Assembly (NCBI GenBank): GCA_002344785.1
Contig: DDUL01000041.1
Coordinates: 1-47,051 of the forward strand
Length of the DNA stretch: 47,051 bases
Direction: 5' to 3'
Origin: Bdellovibrionaceae bacterium UBA2339
GTDB taxonomy: Bacteria > Bdellovibrionota > Bdellovibrionia > Bdellovibrionales > JAMPXM01
Numbering within the stretch: the first letter of the stretch is position 1; the number at the start of each line of letters is the position of its first letter. Shown piece by piece: positions 33,178 to 41,028 of this stretch. Below the pieces are notes generated by a model. That model made no database searches and was not told the DNA's origin. It saw only the letters and a program-made list of their open reading frames with translations. A program made the position numbers and the translations under genes.

Positions 33178-34302
33178 ATGCGCCTGAATTTGCGTTTCAG
33201 TTTCCAGCAGCAGCCCGACAATCAGCTTTGTTTGCGAATGCCTCGGATGGGTTTTGGGCGCCGCTTTCTGCGCGGCCTCCTGATGCTTTCGGGATTTTTG
33301 ACCGCGTCCTCCGGCGCCTGGGGCTTTGAAGCGGGATGGAATCAGGCTTGGATCGAAGGCCGCTACGGTTCGCAGTGGGTGAAGGGGTTTGATTCTCGCG
33401 AGTTCGCACGCGTGATGGATGTGGCGGCGGACTCGGGTGCGAAGCGCGTGCGCTTCTGGTTATTTGAAGGCCATCAGTCGGATGCGTTGGTGTGGCGTTC
33501 GAGTGCCGTGTTGGATGAGGTCGTGGCCTTGCACCCGGATTTTTTGCCGAACTTGCGGCGCGTGGTGGATCTGGCTCGCGCCCGTGGCCTCAAACTGAAT
33601 CTCACGTTGTTTGATGGCAACATCGCACATTTTCCGGCGCCGAATTGGGCGCGCAAAAATTTTTGGTGGAATTTTCTCAATGACATTGCGGGCACGCGCG
33701 AGGCCATGCGCGAGCGGGTGTTGGTGCCGCTGTTGGATTTCTTGGCGACAGAAGATCCCGCGGGCGTGGTCGATCAGTTGGACTTGATGAACGAGATCAA
33801 TGCGGTGACTTTGCGGCGTCATGAGTTGCGCATCGAGAGCGGCTGGACGGGTGCGAACGCTTGGATCTGCGATTGGGCGAGTCGAGTTCGCGGGCACGCG
33901 GCGAGCGCGCGCGTGAAGTGGACGGCGAGTGTGGGTTGGGGCGATGCTGCGGAGATGATTTTGGCGAATCAGCCTTGGCCAAGTTGTGTGGACTTCTTTG
34001 ATTTGCATGTCTACGGCGACGGCGGCGACATTCCTCGTGCGGCTGAGCTTGTCGCGCATGCGCGAGCCCACGGAAAGTTCATTCAGCTAGGAGAATTTGG
34101 CCAGGCTTGGTGGTTTGAGAGCGACACTTTGCAGGCGGTGCTGACGCGAAACTTTCTGCGCTCGGCGGAGGCGGCGGGATTTCGGGGCGCGATGCCATGG
34201 CGGTTGATGGGCGAGGCCAACGGCGAAAAGTTCTTGTACATCAAGGGCGGTCGAGTGCGCCCAGCCTGGTATGAGTTTCAGAAGTTCGCGCAAGCTCGTT
34301 GA
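33178..34302 (+). CDS. Glycoside hydrolase family 5-like exported enzyme
   Basis: This encodes 374 residues from the ATG at 33178, preceded by AGGGG eight bases away. A late signal peptide (RRFLRGLLMLSGFLTASSGAWG) is followed by a TIM-barrel layout. The general acid Glu is in LDLMNEINAVT and the nucleophile Glu in FIQLGEFGQAWW, both typical of clan GH-A. An aromatic substrate-binding stretch (ARKNFWWNFLND) and FFDLHVYGDGG are also seen. It probably cleaves a beta-linked polysaccharide outside the cytoplasm; the substrate is not readable. Confidence 0.75.
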   Translation: MRLNLRFSFQQQPDNQLCLRMPRMGFGRRFLRGLLMLSGFLTASSGAWGFEAGWNQAWIEGRYGSQWVKGFDSREFARVMDVAADSGAKRVRFWLFEGHQSDALVWRSSAVLDEVVALHPDFLPNLRRVVDLARARGLKLNLTLFDGNIAHFPAPNWARKNFWWNFLNDIAGTREAMRERVLVPLLDFLATEDPAGVVDQLDLMNEINAVTLRRHELRIESGWTGANAWICDWASRVRGHAASARVKWTASVGWGDAAEMILANQPWPSCVDFFDLHVYGDGGDIPRAAELVAHARAHGKFIQLGEFGQAWWFESDTLQAVLTRNFLRSAEAAGFRGAMPWRLMGEANGEKFLYIKGGRVRPAWYEFQKFAQAR

Positions 34303-34336
34303 GCTGTCGGGGCGGGAAGCTGTTGCGGCGGGCGGC

Positions 34337-34663
34337 TTAAAGGAAAGTGAGTCCGAGCGCGATCGCGGCAGGCGCGGCCTGCAGCCACAAGATGCGCTTG
34401 GAAACTGTGGCTGCGCCGAAGGCGCCAGCGACGATCACGCAGGCGAAGAAGAAGCGCGTCCAGAAAAGATCGGCATGGACCTCGGCCACGATCAGGCCTG
34501 CGGCCAAAAATAAATTGTAGAGTCCTTGATTGGCCATGAGTGGCGCCGCGCGCTCGGCGAAGGCCGCGTCGACGCGAAAGATTTTTTGTCCAAGGGGTTT
34601 CTTGAAGAAGAACATTTCAAGAACGCCGAAGCCGATGTGTTGAATCGCAATGAGCCATGCCAT
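34337..34663 (-). CDS. DUF1304-family small membrane protein
   Basis: This encodes 108 residues with four membrane segments. LEMFFFKKPLGQKIF, ANQGLYNLFLAAGL and the FFACVIVAGAFGAATVSKRI region are the characteristic signature of DUF1304 (YqjF-like) proteins. The role is unknown in the family; they are integral inner-membrane proteins. It converges with the hydrolase gene and has no ribosome-binding site of note. The frame starts MAWLIAIQHIGFG, so the first helix lies at the very N-terminus. Confidence 0.88.
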   Translation of the reverse strand: MAWLIAIQHIGFGVLEMFFFKKPLGQKIFRVDAAFAERAAPLMANQGLYNLFLAAGLIVAEVHADLFWTRFFFACVIVAGAFGAATVSKRILWLQAAPAAIALGLTFL

Positions 34664-34768
34664 GAGTCGGAGTGTAGCGATTCATTCGCAGCGTTGTCGA
34701 GATCTCGCGCTGTGATTGTGAATTTTCCCGAGCGGCGCGCGTGTCCACAGCTCACTTCGGACTTGTGG

Positions 34769-35404
34769 CTATTGGCAGAACTCGAAGTCGCGCGGGTATT
34801 TGACCGGCGGATTCAACTTCGCTTCGACGATGATCTGCAGGGCCTCGGCTTGCGAGATCGCGCCGTTGCGAAGCTCGTTGTAGACATCCATCTCGAGATT
34901 TTGCCGAAGCGCTTTAATGCTTTTGTGCTCGGGCCAGAGATTTTCGCGGCGATTGGAGCCGCCGATTGCCAGCGGGATGAAGTGATCGATGGTGTATTCC
35001 TTGCGACAGTTCGCGCTGATGCCGTAGTCGTCGTAGATGTCGCGTTTGAGTGAGGAGGCCACGTTGCGCCCGCAGTAGGGGATTTTCTCAGCGTAGCGAT
35101 CTTGTTTGTAGTCGCGATCGCGCTTGGAGCAGAGCGAGCCAGGTGTGGATTGTGAGTCGGGGATGAAGGGGAAGGCGAGTGTCGGGGCTTGTTGCGGTGG
35201 AGGAATTTTGAAGGCTTGAAGTTGGTGATCGGTGAAGCCGAGTGGAGTGTGGTCGAGCGCGGCGTGTGGGTTCGGAAGTTGCGGGTCGGAGAAGCTGAAG
35301 GCTGCGTACTCAGGCGTGGCGGGTGGATCAGCTTGCGAGGTCGCCGCGAAGAGAGTGAAGGCAAGGCTCGCCAAAAGCGATGAGGTGAAGATCCGAACAA
35401 CCAT
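34769..35404 (-). CDS. Exported HNH-type nuclease-like protein
   Basis: This encodes 211 residues from the ATG at 35404, preceded by GGAGG six bases away. A signal peptide (IFTSSLLASLAFTLFAATSQA) is clear, then a Pro-rich linker (residues about 25-85). The C-terminal domain has cysteines and YTIDHFIPLAIGGSNRREN, then LWPEHKSIKALRQN. The DH-x-IPL-x-x-GGSN-x-x-x-NLWP pattern is typical of HNH-type endonucleases, with the catalytic His in DHF. Export implies action outside the cytoplasm, for example on external DNA. Nuclease activity is inferred. Confidence 0.7.
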   Translation of the reverse strand: MVVRIFTSSLLASLAFTLFAATSQADPPATPEYAAFSFSDPQLPNPHAALDHTPLGFTDHQLQAFKIPPPQQAPTLAFPFIPDSQSTPGSLCSKRDRDYKQDRYAEKIPYCGRNVASSLKRDIYDDYGISANCRKEYTIDHFIPLAIGGSNRRENLWPEHKSIKALRQNLEMDVYNELRNGAISQAEALQIIVEAKLNPPVKYPRDFEFCQ

Positions 35405-36152
35405 AGTGACCCTCCGTTGGTCATGGTGTGAGCGGGCGGGGTGAAATGCTTCGCGCACGGCAATCCGTCGCCGTAGCTCGAAGCGGACCGCTCCGCAGAG
35501 AGTTTGAGACCTGTGGTCTCGCCCTGCTCGATGGATCGATCCTCCACGATGTTGAGCCTAACTTATTTCAGGATTTGGTCAAAATCAGAGTTGGCTTTGG
35601 GCGCGAATCGAAGCATCGGATCTGCGAGTTGGACGAGTTTGAAATTTGTGAGGTGAGTTTCGTGAGTTAGCTGCGTCGGGCGAGAAACCAGTCGAGGTGA
35701 TTGTCGTGATGTCAGTGGTCGGCGGCGATGGTCGGCGGCGATGTTGAGGACAGAGGTGATGTTGCGATTGGTGGTGAGTTCGAAATCGCGAAGACTTTGA
35801 CGTGAACGACGTGTGACCCGCGCCAGCGCGGAGAATTTTGCGCAGCCGAGTGGTGAGTGACGCGTAGTGACCCGCGCCAGCGCAGGTGAAATGCGACATT
35901 CGTAACGCACAGTGACCCGCGCCAGCGCGGAATCCCCAAGCCCGGCTCAGCTCAAACCGTGGCAATGGTAAAAAACACTGTAAATACAAATAGTTAATCC
36001 AATAGCCGCCCGGCACTTTCGCAACTGCGAAAAACCCTCCGCAGAGGCGTCTCCTGTGCTCTTGCAGGACAGGCCAATGGCCTTCAAATCAAATTCAGTG
36101 GGGGCTCGTGCGCTCCCCGCATCTTGCTCTCTGGTCAGCGCAGGAGGCGAAC
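35405..36152. other. Long intergenic region with palindromic repeats
   Basis: About 750 bases between divergent genes. Besides the triple repeat cluster at 35813-35930, a 13-base tandem repeat (GTCGGCGGCGATG) occurs at 35718-35730 and 35731-35743. The minus-strand frame through the cluster is open and contains three copies of the A-G-A-G-H motif, but has no ribosome-binding site, so I do not call it a gene. Confidence 0.5.
35813..35930. repeat. Palindromic repeat cluster, intergenic (three copies)
   Basis: Core copies lie at 35813-35831, 35867-35885 (one substitution in the GCGCG arm) and 35912-35930. Spacing is 54 and 45 bases, shorter than in dnaE2. The upstream bases are AACGACGT, GACGCGTA and AACGCACA, again mostly matching RACGC-N3. 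Confidence 0.9.
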
Positions 36153-36515
36153 ATGAACAACAACAACTCGCTCAACAATTCAATGTCAGTCGGTGAGTCG
36201 CGCACCATGGTGTTTTACTCGCGTGAGATTCAATACTTCATCTTAGTCGTCGAGCATCGTGGGATCATCGGCGCGGCGCGAGCTGCGAATCGCGATTCGG
36301 CGAATTTGTCGCGCATGCTGAAGCGGCTCGAAAAGCAAGTCGGCGCGCGTTTGTTCGATCGGCGCAAAACCGGATTGGTGCCGACGGCGACGGCGTTGCG
36401 TTTGTATCAGCGTCTGACGGATGTGGACTTGTTGCTACGTGATTTCGCACCTGTGGGCTCGTCCATCGGTTCAGGAAGTGTGAGCCGCGCAACACAAAAC
36501 TTGGCAGTCGGCTGA
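36153..36515 (+). CDS. LysR-type HTH-only protein
   Basis: This encodes 120 residues from the ATG at 36153, preceded by GGAGG five bases away. The LysR-type HTH is clear: FYSREIQYFILVVEHRG, then AARAANRDSANLSRMLKRLE and LFDRRKTGLVPTATA. A dimerisation helix follows (LRLYQRLTDVDLLLRDF). The effector-binding domain of normal LTTRs (about 200 residues) is absent and the protein stops soon after. It could be a truncated regulator or a free-standing DNA-binding domain. No partner gene is adjacent. Confidence 0.75.
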   Translation: MNNNNSLNNSMSVGESRTMVFYSREIQYFILVVEHRGIIGAARAANRDSANLSRMLKRLEKQVGARLFDRRKTGLVPTATALRLYQRLTDVDLLLRDFAPVGSSIGSGSVSRATQNLAVG

Positions 36516-36552
36516 GCTCTGCTCTAGTCTCCCTTCGCGTGGGAGGGGAGAC

Positions 36553-37260
36553 ATGGTGAATGCGTCCGAGGCCGCGGCGACGAGCTCTGCTCCTCGCATT
36601 GAAGACAGCTGGCGACGAGTGCTGGCCGAGGAGTTTCAGGCGCCCTACATGCAAGAGCTGCGGGCGTTCTTGCAGCGCGAGCTGCAAAGTGGCGTGAGTG
36701 TTTTTCCGCACACACGCGATTACTTTCGCGCTTTTGATCTGACGCCGTTTGAGAAAGTGCGCGTGGTGATTTTGGGACAAGATCCCTATCACGGGGCGGG
36801 TCAGGCTCATGGCCTGTGTTTTTCGGTTCGCGATGGCGTGGCGTTTCCACCTTCGCTTCTGAATATCTTCAAGGAAATGCAAAGTGATTTGGGGCTGGCG
36901 AGACCCGCGCGCGGTGATCTGTCGCCTTGGGCCGAGCAAGGCGTGTTGCTGCTCAACAGTGTGTTGACGGTGCGTGAGGGACAAGCGGCCTCGCATCAGG
37001 GCCGAGGCTGGGAGCGCTTCACGGACGCGGTGATTCAACAACTCAATCAGCAGCGCGAAGGCATTGTGTTTGTGTTGTGGGGTGCTTACGCGCAGAAGAA
37101 AGGCGCGTGGATTGATCGGCAGCGCCATCACGTCATTGAAAGCGTGCATCCTTCGCCGCTGTCAGCCTCGCGCGGCTTCTTTGGCTCGAAGCCCTTTTCA
37201 AAAATCAATGCGTACTTGAGAGCACGCGGCGAGCGCGAGATCGACTGGACGCTTCGATGA
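36553..37260 (+). CDS. ung: Uracil-DNA glycosylase
   Basis: This encodes 235 residues from an ATG preceded by GGGAGGGGAG. Family 1 UDG motifs are all present: GQDPYH at 75-80 (the catalytic Asp77 activates water), a Phe stacking region (GLCFSVRDG), LLLNSVLTVREG at about 132-143, and HPSPLSA at 199-205. The enzyme removes uracil from DNA to start base-excision repair in the cytosol. Length fits. The stop overlaps the selO start by four bases. Confidence 0.97.
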   Translation: MVNASEAAATSSAPRIEDSWRRVLAEEFQAPYMQELRAFLQRELQSGVSVFPHTRDYFRAFDLTPFEKVRVVILGQDPYHGAGQAHGLCFSVRDGVAFPPSLLNIFKEMQSDLGLARPARGDLSPWAEQGVLLLNSVLTVREGQAASHQGRGWERFTDAVIQQLNQQREGIVFVLWGAYAQKKGAWIDRQRHHVIESVHPSPLSASRGFFGSKPFSKINAYLRARGEREIDWTLR

Positions 37261-38747
37261 AGTCGCAAGCTTCGTGGGATCATAGCTACGCGCGACTGTC
37301 GCCGACGTTCTACACGCGCGTGCGGCCTGAGCCGGTGCGTGAGCCGCGGCTGATTTTTTTCAACGCTTCGCTGGCCGAAGAGCTCGGATTTGATGGGGAT
37401 GAATTTCGTCGCGAGGGCTCCGCATGGTTGACCGGAGCGCGCGAGTGGCCGGGGACTGAGCCGCTGGCGATGGCCTACGCCGGTCATCAGTTTGGCGGAT
37501 TCACCAAGTTGGGTGATGGCCGCGCGCATTTAATGGGTGAGCGAGTCCTCGCCGATGGGCGACGCTTCGATGTGCACTTGAAGGGTTCGGGCCCGACTCC
37601 GTATTCGCGGCGAGGCGATGGGCGCGCGGCACTGGCGCCGATGCTTCGCGAGGTTTTGATCAGCGAATCTCTTCACGCCTTGGGGGTACCGTGTTCGCGC
37701 AGTCTGGCGGTGGTGGCGACGGGCGAGACGATTGATCGAAGCGAGCCAAAGCCGGGCGCTGTGTTGGCACGCGTGGCGAGCAGTCACTTGCGTGTGGGCT
37801 CGTTCGAATTCGCGGCGGCGTTTTCCGCGGCGACGCCGGAAGAGCGGGTGCTGCGGACTCGAGAACTTCTCAACTATGCATTGGAGCGACATGATCCGAC
37901 GTTGAAAGCAGCGACGCGCCCGGCGCTGGAGTTTCTGCGGGCGGTGATCGCGCGGCAAGCGCAGCTCATCGCGCGCTGGATGTCGATTGGATTCATTCAC
38001 GGCGTGATGAACACCGACAACATGACGATCTCGGGTGAGTCGATCGACTTTGGCCCTTGCGCGTTCTTGGATCACTATGATCCTGACACGGTATTTTCAT
38101 CCATCGATCATCATGGTCGCTACGCGTATCGCAATCAGCCGCGCATCGCGCCTTGGAATTTGGCGTGCTTGGCCGAGGCTTTGCTGCCTTTGCTGGCGGA
38201 AGAAGCCGGTGTCGATGTGCAGGCGGTGATCCCCGAAATCAAAGCTGAGATCGATCACTTCGCCGAGTTGTACGAGACAGCTTGGCTGGCTGAGTTTCGC
38301 GCCAAGCTCGGGCTTGAAGCTGTGGCTCAGGCGGGCGATCGCGAGCTGATTGAAGATTTGCTCAAAATTTTGCAGCGCGGACGCGCGGATTTCACGTTGA
38401 GCTTTCGCGAGCTGGCGGAAAATGGCGACGTGCTTCGCTTGCAGTCTCAGGCGGACTGGGGGCCTTGGTTGAAGCGCTGGCGGACGAGATTGCGAGTTGG
38501 GCGCGAGGCGCTGAGTGAAGTCGAGGCGCTGCAAGAGGCATGTGCGCGCATGCGAAGCGTGAATCCCGCCGTGATTGCGCGCAATGAGCATGTCGAGAAG
38601 GCGCTGGCGGCCGCGGAGCGGGGAGATCTGAGTCAGTTTGAAGCTTTGCTGGCCGCCGTGCGCGAGCCTTGGTCGGCGCATGCGAAATTTGGCGCGCCAC
38701 CACCTGAAGGCTTCAGTGAGGGCTTTCAGACTTTTTGTGGGACTTGA
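37257..38747 (+). CDS. selO: SelO/YdiU protein adenylyltransferase
   Basis: This encodes 496 residues. The SelO family transfers AMP to proteins, using a pseudokinase fold. Visible are YAGHQFGGFTKLGDGRA (76-90), a glycine-rich loop KGSGPTPYSRRGDG (109-122), the active-site stretch HGVMNTDN (248-255) and ESIDFGPCAF (261-270). It ends FQTFCGT, the conserved tail of non-selenocysteine forms. The start overlaps ung by four bases, suggesting coupled translation, although a functional link to uracil repair is not known. Confidence 0.95.
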   Translation: MKSQASWDHSYARLSPTFYTRVRPEPVREPRLIFFNASLAEELGFDGDEFRREGSAWLTGAREWPGTEPLAMAYAGHQFGGFTKLGDGRAHLMGERVLADGRRFDVHLKGSGPTPYSRRGDGRAALAPMLREVLISESLHALGVPCSRSLAVVATGETIDRSEPKPGAVLARVASSHLRVGSFEFAAAFSAATPEERVLRTRELLNYALERHDPTLKAATRPALEFLRAVIARQAQLIARWMSIGFIHGVMNTDNMTISGESIDFGPCAFLDHYDPDTVFSSIDHHGRYAYRNQPRIAPWNLACLAEALLPLLAEEAGVDVQAVIPEIKAEIDHFAELYETAWLAEFRAKLGLEAVAQAGDRELIEDLLKILQRGRADFTLSFRELAENGDVLRLQSQADWGPWLKRWRTRLRVGREALSEVEALQEACARMRSVNPAVIARNEHVEKALAAAERGDLSQFEALLAAVREPWSAHAKFGAPPPEGFSEGFQTFCGT

Positions 38748-39282
38748 GTCGAGAGTGTTTCAGTTTCTGAGACCTTGATCAGGTCGATTGTTGAATGGCA
38801 CAAGCTCTGATACACTCGGTCGTATGTTTCGCGCTCTCAACCGTCATTCAGAAAAGCTGAGCTTCCAGATCGTGGAAGTTGGGGCGGAGCTGTGGCATCG
38901 CAACTCCATGGCTATGGGCTCAGGCCGACGCGAAATTTCCCGTCGCGATGCTGCGTCTCGGAGGCGGAGCAAAGACTTTGTTTTCGCACGGCGATGAGCT
39001 GAGGCGACGCTGATTTGGAGATCGAACGCGAAAGCGAGTTCGATCGCAAAGTTGGACTCGACCTCGAATGCCCTCATCGCCGCTTCGACATTCTGAATGG
39101 GGCGTGCCGTTGTGGGTTTCACCCTTCGGACCTGAACCCACAGAGTGGGCACGACACTTATTCCATCGACATAATTTGATTCACGGGTGCGAAACCGCGA
39201 AGTGACGCGTTTTGGTTCGGCCACAGCATGTGCCGACTCGCGTGTCATTTCGCCGGAAAGCAGAAAAGCAGGAGAGGAAAAT
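38748..39282. other. Intergenic region with a hairpin, no supported gene
   Basis: About 535 bases between selO and the rnk-like gene. Open frames on both strands exist but lack recognisable products. The notable item is an imperfect two-part hairpin at 39103-39153. Confidence 0.5.
39103..39153. other. Two-part hairpin upstream of the rnk-like gene
   Basis: CGTGCC (39103-39108) pairs with GGCACG (39148-39153). Inside it TGTGGGTT (39111-39118) pairs with AACCCACA (39135-39142), with two more possible pairs past a bulge. The apical loop contains CCCTTCGGACC. It may be a leader structure, an RNA gene or a mobile-element end. Confidence 0.45.
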
Positions 39283-39804
39283 ATGAACTCGACACATAAA
39301 GCTTCGGCGGCCCTGCCGATCGAAGACCGTCACTTACAAGCGACAGAAACAAATTTGCCGGCGGGCTCGGGCTCGGACTCGGGCTCGGGCGAGCGGCCGG
39401 ATGTTTACATCGCGGCTTCCGCGTATGAGGAACTGCTGCGATTGGCGGAAGCGGCGCAAGCTGAGGACCTGGCCGAGGAGTTGAGGCGTGCGCATGTGAT
39501 TCCGGATGCGCAATTTCCTCGCGACGCTGTGAAGCTGGGCGCGCAAGTTCATTATCGCGATGAGAAAAGCGGTGAGCAGCGATGGGTGACCTTGGTGCGA
39601 CCTTATGAGGCGGACTTAGCGCAGGGGCGACTTTCGATTCTAACGCCTGTGGGGATGGCGCTATTGGGATTGAAGCCGGGCGCGCAGATCGAGTGGCAGA
39701 TGCCGCGCCGAGAGCGCCGACATTTGCGCGTGCTCGAAGTTCGCCAGCCCGAGTCCGAAGTGGCATCGCAGAGTGAAGGTCAGCGCGAGGGTGAGGACGC
39801 ATGA
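39283..39804 (+). CDS. Rnk/GreA-like nucleoside diphosphate kinase regulator
   Basis: This encodes 173 residues from the ATG at 39283, with GGAGAGGAAA upstream. After a Ser/Gly-rich leader, residues 45-80 form a helical hairpin (YEELLRLAEAAQAEDLAEEL) as in Rnk, and the C-terminal GreA/B-like domain includes VKLGAQVHYRDEKSGEQRW, LSILTPVGMALLGLKPGAQI and EWQMPRRERRHLRV. Rnk binds RNA polymerase in the secondary channel or regulates Ndk. The stop overlaps the mreB-like start by four bases. Confidence 0.8.
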   Translation: MNSTHKASAALPIEDRHLQATETNLPAGSGSDSGSGERPDVYIAASAYEELLRLAEAAQAEDLAEELRRAHVIPDAQFPRDAVKLGAQVHYRDEKSGEQRWVTLVRPYEADLAQGRLSILTPVGMALLGLKPGAQIEWQMPRRERRHLRVLEVRQPESEVASQSEGQREGEDA

Positions 39805-40862
39805 GTTGGCGTGCGGCAATCGAAGCTTGGCTGGGAACAGATCTCTACATTGATTTAGGCACGGCCAACACTTTGGTGGTGGATCGCGATGAAGGCTTGA
39901 TTGTCAACGAGCCCTCGGTGATCGCTTACAAAGTCATGGCCGACGGACGAAGGCGAATCGTCGCCGTGGGTGCGGAGGCCAAGCTTCGCCTTGGAAAAAC
40001 GCCGGGCCACTTGACGGCGCGTCGGCCGCTGCGCGCCGGTGTGGTGTCGGACTTGGATGCGACGGAAGCTATGCTTCGCCACTTTATCTGGCTCGCTCGT
40101 CGCGCGAAAAAAGGTTGGCGTGCGCTGGGGCGTCCGCGCGTGTTGATGTCGCTTCCCTATGGCGTGAGCGACGTGGAAAAGAAGGCTGTGCGCGAGTGCG
40201 GCTTGCTCGCGGGTGCGCGTGAAGTTTTGCTGATGGATGAGCCGATGGCCGCGGCGATCGGCGCGAAGCTGCCGGTGCGGCAAGCGCGCGGCAGTATGGT
40301 CATCGACATTGGCGGCGGCACGACGGAAGCTGCGGTGATGGCGCTTTGTGGAATTGTCGCCTGTGAGGCTGTGCGAGTGGGAGGAGACGCCTTTGATGAG
40401 GCGATTGTTGAGTTCATGCGACGACGTTACAACTTGCTCATTGGCGAGCCGTCGGCTGAGCGCTTGAAGTTGCAAATCGGCACGGCGGATCTGGGGGCTC
40501 AGGAAGCTCAGCCCGAGGCACAAGCCGAAGTTCGTGGTTTGGATGCGACTTCGGGCTTGCCGAGGTCGCTCGAAGTCAACGCGGCCGAAATCCACGAAGC
40601 CTTGCAGCCGAAGCTTGAGCTGATTCTTCAGGCGGCACGCCGAGTTTTGGAACGGACGCCGCCTGAGCTTTTGGCGGATCTGTTGGCCGAGGGCGTGGTG
40701 CTAGCTGGCGGCGGAGCTTTGTTGTGCGGCTTGCCGGAACGCATGTCCCGTGAACTTGCGCTGCCTGTGCGTCGTGCGCCGGATCCGCTGCTGGCGATTG
40801 CCGCCGGCGGGGCTGAGGGTTTGCGCGATCCCGAGCTCCTGGAGCGCGTGAGTTTTGTCTGA
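39801..40862 (+). CDS. mreB: MreB-type actin homologue
   Basis: This encodes 353 residues. Phosphate-binding motif 1 reads DLYIDLGTANTLV and phosphate 2 VIDIGGGTTEAAV. The adenosine motif is VVLAGGGALLCGL. MDEPMAAAIG matches the connect region. MreB forms membrane-bound filaments that guide cell-wall synthesis and rod shape. No mreC or mreD follows; instead the downstream gene is dppA. It is therefore likely a second MreB paralogue. Coupled translation with the rnk-like gene is unusual. A 30-residue Gln/Glu/Ala-rich stretch (residues about 230-250) is unlike standard MreB. Confidence 0.92.
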   Translation: MSWRAAIEAWLGTDLYIDLGTANTLVVDRDEGLIVNEPSVIAYKVMADGRRRIVAVGAEAKLRLGKTPGHLTARRPLRAGVVSDLDATEAMLRHFIWLARRAKKGWRALGRPRVLMSLPYGVSDVEKKAVRECGLLAGAREVLLMDEPMAAAIGAKLPVRQARGSMVIDIGGGTTEAAVMALCGIVACEAVRVGGDAFDEAIVEFMRRRYNLLIGEPSAERLKLQIGTADLGAQEAQPEAQAEVRGLDATSGLPRSLEVNAAEIHEALQPKLELILQAARRVLERTPPELLADLLAEGVVLAGGGALLCGLPERMSRELALPVRRAPDPLLAIAAGGAEGLRDPELLERVSFV

Positions 40863-41028
40863 GAATTGTGAATTTCCCTATGTCGGCTCGCGATCGCGCG
40901 GCCCGAGGCGGAGACTGACGCGGGGCAATTCCCCTATATGGTGATTGACCCGTTCCGCAGGCGCTCGACACAATCGATTCGTTGCGAAGAATTGCCTGAG
41001 TCTTTCATCCATCAAGGGGAGAGTGCGC

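Noticed and set aside
35585..36016. A 143-residue minus-strand frame with three A-G-A-G-H motifs
   Set aside because: No ribosome-binding site, no recognisable domain outside the repeats, and likely reading through an extragenic repeat cluster.
37257..38747. Selenocysteine in SelO
   Set aside because: The frame ends with FQTFCGT and an ordinary stop. Cysteine takes the place of selenocysteine, as in bacterial SelO.
38844..39248. A 134-residue minus-strand open frame
   Set aside because: No start signal and no recognisable sequence; the composition does not look like the neighbouring genes.
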